DNA of 64,000 nt from Phormidium tanganyikae FI6-MK23 (GTDB lineage: Bacteria > Cyanobacteriota > Cyanobacteriia > Leptolyngbyales > Leptolyngbyaceae): the NCBI GenBank assembly GCA_019359175.1, contig JAHHHU010000020.1, positions 1 to 64,000 on the forward strand, read 5' to 3'. The notes beneath the pieces were generated by a model. The model was not told the DNA's origin. It did not search any database and saw nothing but the letters and a program-made list of their open reading frames with translations. Of this stretch, positions 47,839-55,124 are shown piece after piece. The first letter of the stretch is position 1, and each line of letters begins with the position of its first letter. Both the position numbers and the translations under genes were made by a program.

Positions 47839-48986
47839 ATTTCGCGATACGTAGTAATCATTTGTTGGGCGATCGCGTTCCAACTGTAGTGTTTCTGTGC
47901 ATGAATTTGAGCGTTTTTGCCGCGTCGGAGTTGTTCGGCTCGATCGCAAATCGCTTCTTTCAAAGTTTGAGTTAATCTCTCGACATCGCACGTACAGATC
48001 CAACCGGATTGAGATCGCTCGATTTCTTGCCAAATGTGAACCTGATCCGAAATGACCACAGGCGTTCCAACGCTCATCGCTTCCGCGACTGCAATCCCGA
48101 AGTTTTCGTAGTACGAGGGCAGGACAAATAAATCAGCGGTTTTGAGTAAGGCAGTTTTCTCGCTTCCGGTGATGAATCCGACGATCGAGGTTTTGTCTTT
48201 GAGAGAAGAAGATTGGATGCGATCGCGAATTGCAGCTTCATAACTTGGATCTTGAGGGTTTCCACCTGCGAGAACGAAATGAAACTCTCGATCGAGAGTT
48301 TCCAAAGCAGGAAGAAGCAAATCTAAGCCTTTCTTGGGATCGATTCTCGACATAAAGAGGAGAATTGGTTTATCCGTCGGAATGCTAAGTTTCTCGCGGA
48401 TTGAAATCGATTCAGAAGGCGGCAAACTGACACCGAGCGGGATTACCAAATCGCGAGTGACGGTGTTGAATCGCTCTGAAGTTTTAGCTTCTTGATCGCT
48501 GGTGAAATGAACGGCGGCGGCTCTCGACAGGTTTGGGCGTTCGAGTACAGCAGCATAAAGCCGTTTAAGATGACGTTTCTTTTGAAGATCAGCAGGATCG
48601 AGCGTTCCGAGTGGGCGAAGAATATAGGGGAGTTGACGCGATCGAGCAATCGCAGCAGAACAGGAACTCACCGGGGAAAACAGCGCGTGAATGTGAGCGA
48701 CATCGTAGTTTTGAGCGTTGTTCGATAGCCACTGGAGAAGGTCGATCGAGAATTTGTAGCGACGGAACGGAGAGCAGCGAAAGTAGAGAATTTTGTAGCC
48801 ATTTTGTGCGATCGGAATTCCCAAAGGAACATCTAAAGGCGCTTGTCCAACATCACCATTTGAATCGGTTGTCGCGATCGTAACTTCGATTCCCGCTTCT
48901 GCTAATGCGCTCGATAGTCCTAATACCATTTGGCTCGGCCCGCCATAAACCAGTGAGATCGATGGCACGATTTGTAAGATTTTCAT
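47805..48986 (-). CDS. GT4-type glycosyltransferase
   Basis: The 393-residue GT-B transferase begins MKILQIVPSISLVYGGPSQM, with the glycine-rich acceptor loop. Its donor domain has LLFMSRIDPKKGLDLLLPAL, and ENFGIAVAEAMSVGTPVVIS with the E-x7-E motif. It is the last gene of the minus-strand chain kinase-GT2-GT4-GT4 and starts 4 bases after the previous GT4 ends. The substrate is unknown; a surface glycan is likely from context. Confidence 0.92.
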   Translation of the reverse strand: MKILQIVPSISLVYGGPSQMVLGLSSALAEAGIEVTIATTDSNGDVGQAPLDVPLGIPIAQNGYKILYFRCSPFRRYKFSIDLLQWLSNNAQNYDVAHIHALFSPVSSCSAAIARSRQLPYILRPLGTLDPADLQKKRHLKRLYAAVLERPNLSRAAAVHFTSDQEAKTSERFNTVTRDLVIPLGVSLPPSESISIREKLSIPTDKPILLFMSRIDPKKGLDLLLPALETLDREFHFVLAGGNPQDPSYEAAIRDRIQSSSLKDKTSIVGFITGSEKTALLKTADLFVLPSYYENFGIAVAEAMSVGTPVVISDQVHIWQEIERSQSGWICTCDVERLTQTLKEAICDRAEQLRRGKNAQIHAQKHYSWNAIAQQMITTYREIQRTNSKSANP

Positions 48987-48990
48987 TGTT

Positions 48991-50154
48991 TTAGAGCAAT
49001 CGATAAAATTCCAAAAGTTCCTTTGCCAATGCTCGATTCGTATATTTCGCGATCGCTCTTTGATACCCCCGCTGTCCTAATTCCTCAGCAAAACCGCGAT
49101 CGTCGATTAATTGCTTGAGTCGATCGCTCAGTTCCTCAACATTCCCCTCTGGAAACACTAATCCCACTTCCCCAATCACATTCGGAATCTCGCCGGAATC
49201 TGATCCAATCACGGGAACCTGGCACGCCATCGCCTCGATTAACACATGACCGAATTGTTCTTTCCATCCAGCAGATGTGAGCGTTTTGAATTGATAGGTT
49301 GTTTCGGATGGCAAAACGAGCGTATTCATTAAATTGATATAGCGATAAACATCAGCATGAGGAACGCTTTCTATCCAAATTAAACGATCGCTAAATCCAA
49401 ATTGTTCGGCTTGTTCTTGAAGTTCTGCTTTGAGTTCGCCGCGTCCGAGTAGAAGAAGTTTCCAGTTACGATCGCGAATCTTCTCCAATGCTTTGATCAA
49501 GGTAAGAATTCCTTTCTCTGGCACAAATCGCCCGACAAATCCTACGACAAAATCACCGAGTTGAATCCCAAGTTTTGCAGCAAGCTCTGGCTGAGATTGG
49601 GGACAAAAGAGCGAATCATCGACACCCAACTGAGGCATGATGCTCATCTTTCCGGTGAATCCACGATCGCGCAAAATCTTCTCTCCGTCTTGGTTGCCCA
49701 CGACGATTCCATCAGTATTTTTGAGGCTGTAAGCTTCAAGAAGCGAAATTGGAAATTTCAATTTGTAAGGCAAATTCCACCAAGTAAAGAAGAGATTCTT
49801 CGCTTTTAATCCAAGTAAATGATTTAGCGTAATCAATTGAGCATATGCCAATGATTTTGAGCCTTGTTCTACTTGGATGATATTCGGACGAAACTCTTTT
49901 AGTAACGAGATTAGATCGGCTCCAAACGTGAGTAGCGCTTGATTGTTTTGGCTGAAGTTAGAAACGGGAACGACTCGAAACGAGCCTTCTTCGCGATATT
50001 GAGTCTCGATTGTATCTTTCATCACGCCGCCCGGTTTCCATCGCTTGGGAACCACGATCGTTACTTCGATTCCCGGTTCTAAGTTCACTAAGGCTCTAAG
50101 CTTTTCGCAGTTGAGATCAACAATATACGAATGGCTGGCAACGAGAATTCTCAT
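48991..50154 (-). CDS. GT4-type glycosyltransferase (complete copy)
   Basis: The 387-residue GT-B enzyme starts MRILVASHSYIVDLNCEKLR and has VGFVGRFVPEKGILTLIKAL and QFGHVLIEAMACQVPVIGSD, with an E-x7-E donor motif. Its ATG overlaps the stop of the GT2 gene by 4 bases. The first 96 codons are duplicated, with about 95 percent identity by eye, in the broken copy at 52641. This copy is intact and probably the working one. Confidence 0.93.
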   Translation of the reverse strand: MRILVASHSYIVDLNCEKLRALVNLEPGIEVTIVVPKRWKPGGVMKDTIETQYREEGSFRVVPVSNFSQNNQALLTFGADLISLLKEFRPNIIQVEQGSKSLAYAQLITLNHLLGLKAKNLFFTWWNLPYKLKFPISLLEAYSLKNTDGIVVGNQDGEKILRDRGFTGKMSIMPQLGVDDSLFCPQSQPELAAKLGIQLGDFVVGFVGRFVPEKGILTLIKALEKIRDRNWKLLLLGRGELKAELQEQAEQFGFSDRLIWIESVPHADVYRYINLMNTLVLPSETTYQFKTLTSAGWKEQFGHVLIEAMACQVPVIGSDSGEIPNVIGEVGLVFPEGNVEELSDRLKQLIDDRGFAEELGQRGYQRAIAKYTNRALAKELLEFYRLL

Positions 50155-50859
50155 CGTTTCACCTCGTCTTGTTGCGTATTTGCCTTCAAACAGAAATCGG
50201 ATTCTTCGCGGACTGCGCTGCCTCGAAACCGCTCATCAAACCAGATGCCATATTTCTCAAACACCTCGCGGCGATAAGACATATTGCAGCCTCGCGCACT
50301 TAAAACCTGTTGCGGTTTCACAGTATGCACAAGGTTTAAGTGATACCAAGCAATCCCCGGATCGTGCGCTTCGGGTGGCAAGTCTTGAATTTCTAATCCT
50401 GATGCAAAATCGGCCAACTTCATTCGATCAAACACTCGACCTGCAACTGCTCCGACCTCGGATCGCTGATAGTTTTTCGCGTGTGCCGCCAAATATCCTG
50501 GCTCTAACTGCACATCGTCATCGATGAACAAAAGAATTTCACCGCTTGATCGACGAACCGCATAGTTTCTCGCCCCCGGCAAACTCGCCCAGTCGAGCTT
50601 AAACCATTGAATCTTTCCAACCTGTGCCAAGTCTTCTAGAAACTGCTGAATATCCGGTTCATGCACAGGCGTTTGATCGACTACCAGGACTTCGTAGCTC
50701 GGATAGTCTTGCTTTAGAACATCGATGAGTGTCTCTCGGAGCGGTTCTTCTCGCCCATAGGTCGGAATGACCACAGAGATAAATGGCTGAGTCATGATGC
50801 CAGAGGAAACAACGCCGTTAGTGTTCCCAGAGACTCGGACTCTAAACCTTAGACAAAAG
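49866..50859. repeat. Duplicated segment, copy A
   Basis: This 994-bp segment matches 52690-54011 in the same orientation. It covers the 5' quarter of the GT4 gene, the GT2 gene and the last five codons plus stop of the histidine kinase. The GT2 part is almost identical, with one difference noticed. The GT4 part has more changes. Copy A lacks 333 bp inside GT2 and has 5 bp that copy B lacks, which accounts exactly for the length difference of 328 bp. Confidence 0.9.
50151..50795 (-). CDS. GT2 glycosyltransferase with internal in-frame deletion
   Basis: The 214-residue protein starts MTQPFISVVIPTYGREEPLR and keeps the GT-A core with the D-x-D site at Asp92-Asp94 (LLFIDDDVQLEPGY). It is the same gene as 52970-53947, but after DFCLK it jumps straight to NTQQDEVK, so 111 codons are gone and the frame is kept. 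The missing part holds the end of the catalytic domain and the hydrophobic C-terminal segment. Activity is doubtful. Its stop still overlaps the GT4 start by 4 bases, so it may now serve mainly to couple translation. Confidence 0.88.
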   Translation of the reverse strand: MTQPFISVVIPTYGREEPLRETLIDVLKQDYPSYEVLVVDQTPVHEPDIQQFLEDLAQVGKIQWFKLDWASLPGARNYAVRRSSGEILLFIDDDVQLEPGYLAAHAKNYQRSEVGAVAGRVFDRMKLADFASGLEIQDLPPEAHDPGIAWYHLNLVHTVKPQQVLSARGCNMSYRREVFEKYGIWFDERFRGSAVREESDFCLKANTQQDEVKR

Positions 50860-52419
50860 AGGAATTTCGATGAAAAACGCTGTTCCTTCAGTTTGGCTCG
50901 ACGTAAAGTAGAGCTTGCCTTGATGGTATTCCGTGACAATCTGATGACTAATTGACAGTCCTAAGCCTTTACCTTTACCAACCGGTTTTGTGGTGAAAAA
51001 CGGATCAAACAGCTTGGATTGAATCTCTGGATCAATGACATCCCCATTATTTGAAATCGTAATGCGTGCCCATCTTCTGTCAATCACCTCGGTCTGAATC
51101 TGAATCATTGGGGATTTAGGTTTTGCTTGTCCGATCGCTTCGATCGCATTCGACAAAACACTATAAAACACTTGATTCAATTGACCTGGGCAGCATTCAA
51201 TCTCAGGTAAATCACCGTAGGTTTTTACTAACTGAATCTCGATCGGATGCAGTACGCTCTTCAGGCGATGCTTTACTAGCAAAATCGTACTTTCAATTCC
51301 TGAGCGCAAGTCCACAGTTTTGCGTTCTGACTCATCTAAGCGCGAAAAAGTCCGTAGCCCGATTACCGTTTCTTCAATGCGCTCTGTTCCTAATAGCATC
51401 GATCGTAGTATTTTCTGTAAATCTTCTATGATGAAAGGAAAATCGATGCGATCAATTTCAGCTTGAATCATCGCGGGAGGAGTCGGCGTATTCTGCTGGT
51501 ATAGCTCAATTAGACGTAACAAATCCTCGGCGTACTGTGCTACATACGTGAGATTTCCTTGAATAAAACTGTTTGGATTATTGATCTCATGCGCTACTCC
51601 CGCGACCAATTGCCCTAGGCTGGACAACTTCTCGGCTTGAATAAAGCATTGCGTCTGGTGTTCAATAAAACGCTGGGCTTGATGTAGTTTCTCCATCGCT
51701 TCAGTCAAGTCCTGATTTTTCTGATGTAGCGCAGATTCGGCAACTTGTCGATCACGCAAATACAATCGCAAAATCTGAAGCACAATTAACCAGGTTGGCA
51801 CTAGGAGTAAAATACTCATCACCATGATTATCAAACACCACTGGAGCGAGGTTTGATAATCCTTGGATTGCGCTTGAAGCTGTTGCTGAATGCTGAGATT
51901 TCTTTGAGCAACACCTGACGCGTAAATTTCTTTCTGAGTTTTGTAGGCTGGACTCGTCAAGAGCGTGAGCGCTTTTTGTGTCTGATTTTGCTCTACAAGC
52001 TGAAACGACTGTAATTCAAGCGCAATTAACGCTTGGTTAGCGGCATCAACCTGCTTTGCGTCCTGAGTCGAATAAATGTGAGGGGCAAGGTTGATGGATT
52101 CTTGAATCACCGCATCGAGTTCTGGGACAAATTTCTCATAGCGTTGCTGCCACGCTCGATCACCTGTTGCCGCGTTCATGAGAGCAGACATCGTGAGGAC
52201 TTCATCAAGATGAGTGGCGCGATCGCTGAGATGCTGTAATTGCTGCTCTTGCTGACGCAGCCGATTGAAGTCCTGGTAAGTGCGCCAATTCATTCCAATC
52301 TGAGGGACAAATAGCAAGATCGTTAATGTGACTGCGATAACGATCGTATGAGAGGGATGCTGAAGCAGTCTGGATCTCCAACGTTGCGGGAGCTGGTGTA
52401 TGGGAAAATGCCTAATCAT
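50842..52419 (-). CDS. Membrane sensor histidine kinase
   Basis: The 525-residue kinase has TM1 (about 25-42), a roughly 150-residue helical extracytoplasmic domain, TM2 (about 193-216), a coiled coil, and a HisKA domain with His277 in GVAHEINNPNSF. The HATPase domain has Asn424 in the N-box (SVLSNAIEAI), ISNNGD as the G1 box, FDPFFTTKPV and GKGKGLGLSI as F and G2 boxes. All catalytic boxes are present. The sensor resembles four-helix-bundle ligand domains. No response regulator is adjacent. It is transcribed with the GT genes behind it; its last five codons lie in the duplicated segment. Confidence 0.93.
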   Translation of the reverse strand: MIRHFPIHQLPQRWRSRLLQHPSHTIVIAVTLTILLFVPQIGMNWRTYQDFNRLRQQEQQLQHLSDRATHLDEVLTMSALMNAATGDRAWQQRYEKFVPELDAVIQESINLAPHIYSTQDAKQVDAANQALIALELQSFQLVEQNQTQKALTLLTSPAYKTQKEIYASGVAQRNLSIQQQLQAQSKDYQTSLQWCLIIMVMSILLLVPTWLIVLQILRLYLRDRQVAESALHQKNQDLTEAMEKLHQAQRFIEHQTQCFIQAEKLSSLGQLVAGVAHEINNPNSFIQGNLTYVAQYAEDLLRLIELYQQNTPTPPAMIQAEIDRIDFPFIIEDLQKILRSMLLGTERIEETVIGLRTFSRLDESERKTVDLRSGIESTILLVKHRLKSVLHPIEIQLVKTYGDLPEIECCPGQLNQVFYSVLSNAIEAIGQAKPKSPMIQIQTEVIDRRWARITISNNGDVIDPEIQSKLFDPFFTTKPVGKGKGLGLSISHQIVTEYHQGKLYFTSSQTEGTAFFIEIPLLSKV

Positions 52420-52540
52420 TCGATACGCAGTTGCTTTGAGAGTTTTTCAGCTTATTGGCTAGGTTTCCCAAAGCAGGTCTTTGGCTTTGTAGGAGGGAAG
52501 GAGGATGTGCAGGCTGAATTCTTAGGGCTAATCGAGATAA

Positions 52541-52660
52541 GCAAACATTTTTGCTAGAAAAATCACGGCATTCGCTACAACAACCACGGCGTTCGTTATG
52601 ACAAGCGGAATTTTTGCCACAACGATCGAGATTTTCGTCATCACAAACAGGATTTCATCG
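52541..52660. repeat. Degenerate 21-bp tandem array 1
   Basis: Five units of exactly 21 bp run from 52541 to 52645, with a weak sixth. Each has TTCG or TTTG at unit positions 10-13, and the first bases of units two and three are ATCACGGCATTCG and ACCACGGCGTTCG. The array lies between the kinase start and the broken GT4 copy. It is in the same orientation and register as array 2. Confidence 0.75.
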
Positions 52661-52973
52661 CTTTCGTTTCTTCTTCTTCGGATCTTCCAGTTCTACTTGA
52701 ATGATATTCGGACGAAACTCTTTTAATAGCGAGATTAGATCGGCTCGTGAGTAGCCCTTGATTGTTTTGGCTGAAGTTAGAAACGGGAACGACTCGAAAC
52801 GAGCCTTCTTCGCGATATTGAGTCTCGATCGTATCTTTCATCACGCCGCCCGGTTTCCATCGCTTGGGAACCACGATCGTTACTTCGATTCCTGGCTCTA
52901 AGTTCGCTAAGGCTCTAAGTTTTTCGCAGTTGAGATCAACGATATACGAATGGCTGGCAACGAGAATTCTCAT
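52641..52973 (-). pseudogene. Broken 5' fragment of a GT4 gene
   Basis: The first 72 codons repeat the GT4 gene at 48991-50154 almost exactly (MRILVASHSYIVDLNCEKLR onward). A 5-bp deletion near 52746 then shifts the frame. The homology ends at about 52690, where the sequence runs into array 1. In the original frame the tail would read LEDPKKKKRKR and stop. The rest of the GT4 gene is absent. It still overlaps the GT2 stop by 4 bases. It is a remnant and very unlikely to function. Confidence 0.92.
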
Positions 52974-54011
52974 AGTTTCACCTCGTCTTGTTGCGTGTAG
53001 ATTTGTCCGTCGTTCCAGAGAGAGCGAATCACTGTTGCGATCGCACTCAAAAAGCCCAACGTATAAAACCCGAATCGCGTCACGATTTTGATCAGGGAAC
53101 CGCTTTTATGACAAGGCGGACGACCCAGCACATGACAATCAAACAATCGGAAAAAGAATCGCGCCGCCTGCGAAATTGTGAGATTGTTCAAGCCCATTAA
53201 AAAGTGATTGTGATAGAACGTCATCTGATATTTCAACGATTTGGTGCTGATATCGTGACAGCCGCCCGTCTCTTCTCCCAAATGCACTAATGAAGCTTCT
53301 GGGTCATACCAAACAATCAATCCTGTCTTTCTCAGTTTCAAACAGAAATCGGATTCTTCGCGGACTGCACTGCCTCGAAACCGCTCATCAAACCAGATGC
53401 CATATTTCTCAAACACCTCGCGGCGATAAGACATATTGCAGCCTCGCGCACTTAAAACCTGTTGCGGTTTCACAGTATGCACAAGGTTTAAGTGATACCA
53501 AGCAATCCCCGGATCGTGCGCTTCGGGTGGCAAGTCTTGAATTTCTAATCCTGATGCAAAATCGGCCAACTTCATTCGATCAAACACTCGACCTGCAACT
53601 GCTCCGACCTCGGATCGCTGATAGTTTTTCGCGTGTGCCGCCAAATATCCTGGCTCTAACTGCACATCGTCATCGATGAACAAAAGAATTTCACCGCTTG
53701 ATCGACGAACCGCATAGTTTCTCGCCCCCGGCAAACTCGCCCAGTCGAGCTTAAACCATTGAATCTTTCCAACCTGTGCCAAGTCTTCTAGAAACTGCTG
53801 AATATCCGGTTCATGCACAGGCGTTTGATCGACTACCAGGACTTCGTAGCTCGGATAGTCTTGCTTTAGAACATCGATGAGTGTCTCTCGGAGCGGTTCT
53901 TCTCGCCCATAGGTCGGAATGACCACAGAGATAAATGGCTGAGTCATGATGCCAGAGGAAACAACGCCGTTAGTGTTCCCAGAGACTCGGACTCTAAACC
54001 TTAGACAAAAG
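52690..54011. repeat. Duplicated segment, copy B
   Basis: This 1322-bp segment matches 49866-50859 in direct orientation. It holds the GT4 fragment, the complete GT2 gene and, at its right end, the last five codons of the kinase gene without the rest of it. Immediately after it, GGGCTAATTCAAGAT (54010-54024) resembles GGGCTAATCGAGAT (52525-52538), which in copy A lies upstream of the kinase. This suggests that the kinase was deleted from copy B. Confidence 0.85.
52970..53947 (-). CDS. GT2 family glycosyltransferase (complete copy)
   Basis: The 325-residue protein starts MTQPFISVVIPTYGREEPLR and has a GT-A fold with Asp92-Asp94 (D-x-D), ARGCNMSYRREVFEKYGIWF as acceptor-side motif and VREESDFCLKLRKTGL. 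Its C-terminus has a hydrophobic stretch (TRFGFYTLGFLSAIATVIR) that may hold it at the membrane. It is the full-length version of the shortened gene at 50151-50795 and probably the only active copy. Downstream is only the broken GT4 fragment, so it may complement the remaining GT4 in trans. Confidence 0.92.
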   Translation of the reverse strand: MTQPFISVVIPTYGREEPLRETLIDVLKQDYPSYEVLVVDQTPVHEPDIQQFLEDLAQVGKIQWFKLDWASLPGARNYAVRRSSGEILLFIDDDVQLEPGYLAAHAKNYQRSEVGAVAGRVFDRMKLADFASGLEIQDLPPEAHDPGIAWYHLNLVHTVKPQQVLSARGCNMSYRREVFEKYGIWFDERFRGSAVREESDFCLKLRKTGLIVWYDPEASLVHLGEETGGCHDISTKSLKYQMTFYHNHFLMGLNNLTISQAARFFFRLFDCHVLGRPPCHKSGSLIKIVTRFGFYTLGFLSAIATVIRSLWNDGQIYTQQDEVKL

Positions 54012-54069
54012 GGCTAATTCAAGATGATGCGATCGTGTTGTGAAGGGACGACGCTATCAATTCAAATAA

Positions 54070-54258
54070 GAAAGTGTTTTCACTGAGAAAATCAGGACGT
54101 TCGTAGTGAAGATTTCGACGTTCGCGGTATCGGTTGCGGTTTTCACGAAGAAAGTCGTAACAGTCGTGGTGAGGATTGCGACGTCCGTGGTGAATGGTGC
54201 GATCGTTGCCGTATCGAATCTAAGGTTCGCGGTAACGGCGATGAAATTGGTAAGGACA
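54070..54258. repeat. Degenerate 21-bp tandem array 2
   Basis: Nine contiguous 21-bp units fill 54070-54258 with no gap. Typical unit beginnings are ATCAGGACGTTCGTAG, ATTTCGACGTTCGCGG and ATTGCGACGTCCGTGG. Because 21 is a multiple of 3, open frames persist on both strands. The plus strand gives heptads such as IRTFVVK and ISTFAVS; the minus strand gives FTTNVLI and FTTDVAI. I do not call either frame a gene. It shares orientation and register with array 1. Confidence 0.85.
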
Positions 54259-54305
54259 AATTGCGATATTTCTGATGACACTCAAAGTTTTCGCCGCGTT
54301 TAGTC

Positions 54306-54378
54306 ACTCGTGACTGTCGGGATACTGTTGGCTAGGCTTCAATCGCCTCGATCGCAAACAGTATCCTGGCAGTCCGAG
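54306..54378. repeat. Strong hairpin between array 2 and the next gene
   Basis: GACTGTCGGGATACTGTT (54312-54329) pairs with AACAGTATCCTGGCAGTC (54357-54374) at 16 of 18 positions, and four more pairs (CTCG/CGAG) extend it outside. The loop is 27 nt. It lies just behind the 3' end of the minus-strand gene at 54397 but no T-run follows, so it could be a processing or protective structure, or a repeat. Confidence 0.75.
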
Positions 54379-54396
54379 CAACGAGAGCGAAACGTC

Positions 54397-55008
54397 CTAA
54401 CGATTCGTCGGTTGCTCCGCAGTTCGGGGATATTGAACATCCACGAATCCGAGTTCAAGTAACTGCTGATACGCCTGTTTACCCAAATCGCGGGTCGGTT
54501 GCTGGCTTCGGATAATTTGCACCAGAAGCGGCACAGCTAGCTCAGATTGGTTCATTGCTCGATGCACCAAAGCTAGGCGATAGGTAGCTTGATCGCGCAT
54601 TTCCGCTGTTTCTAAAGCTTTTTTGCGCTGGCTGTCTGCGACGCGGGTATCAATTCCAGAAAAACTGGTTGCCAAATCTTGGTAGAAGTTAGACAACTGA
54701 TTGAACACTTGACGCGCATCTTGCAGTTTTTTCAGAGCTAACGGCATATTTTGCGCTTTTACGGCTTGATCAGCTTCATTCATCAGCCGCTGTCCACCCT
54801 GCAAACTCAATAAACCATCACCCTGAACTGCCGTTGGACGCACCACATTTGGATCGGTGGGATCGATCGGACGCGCTTGACCCGATCCAGGCGCGGGTTT
54901 GGGCGTTTGAGCCTGAACAGACGGTGTTGCGAACATCACACCTGCAAGCATTGAGAGCGAAAGAATGCCAGAGATGGAAAGAGGTTGAATCGTTCTCAGA
55001 TGAGCCAT
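54397..55008 (-). CDS. Secreted helical repeat protein, unknown
   Basis: From ATG 55008 (MAHLRTIQPLSISGILSLSM) the protein has 203 residues, with a signal peptide ending near PSVQAQT, a Pro-rich segment and then helical hairpins (LMNEADQAVKAQNMPLALKK, YRLALVHRAMNQSELAVPLL, LGKQAYQQLLELGF) that look like degenerate TPR units. A periplasmic binding or scaffold role is likely, but no function is known. It lies downstream of the ATP-grasp gene on the same strand, 116 bases away. Confidence 0.8.
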   Translation of the reverse strand: MAHLRTIQPLSISGILSLSMLAGVMFATPSVQAQTPKPAPGSGQARPIDPTDPNVVRPTAVQGDGLLSLQGGQRLMNEADQAVKAQNMPLALKKLQDARQVFNQLSNFYQDLATSFSGIDTRVADSQRKKALETAEMRDQATYRLALVHRAMNQSELAVPLLVQIIRSQQPTRDLGKQAYQQLLELGFVDVQYPRTAEQPTNR

Positions 55009-55124
55009 GAATAATTGCAGAATGCTATAGGACAACTTGGAACCCTCGGATCTTATCATTGTGAGATCCATTTTCAGGTGAAGCCGATCGATTCGTTTTT
55101 GTTCCTCAGAAGTTAAACCGGAAG

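Noticed and set aside
52541-54258. CRISPR array
   Set aside because: The 21-bp units are contiguous and degenerate with no unique spacers, and there are no cas genes in the window.
54057-54303. Open frames on both strands through array 2 (74 and 65 codons)
   Set aside because: A tandem repeat with a period divisible by three keeps frames open automatically. No ribosome site or conserved non-repeat part supports either one.
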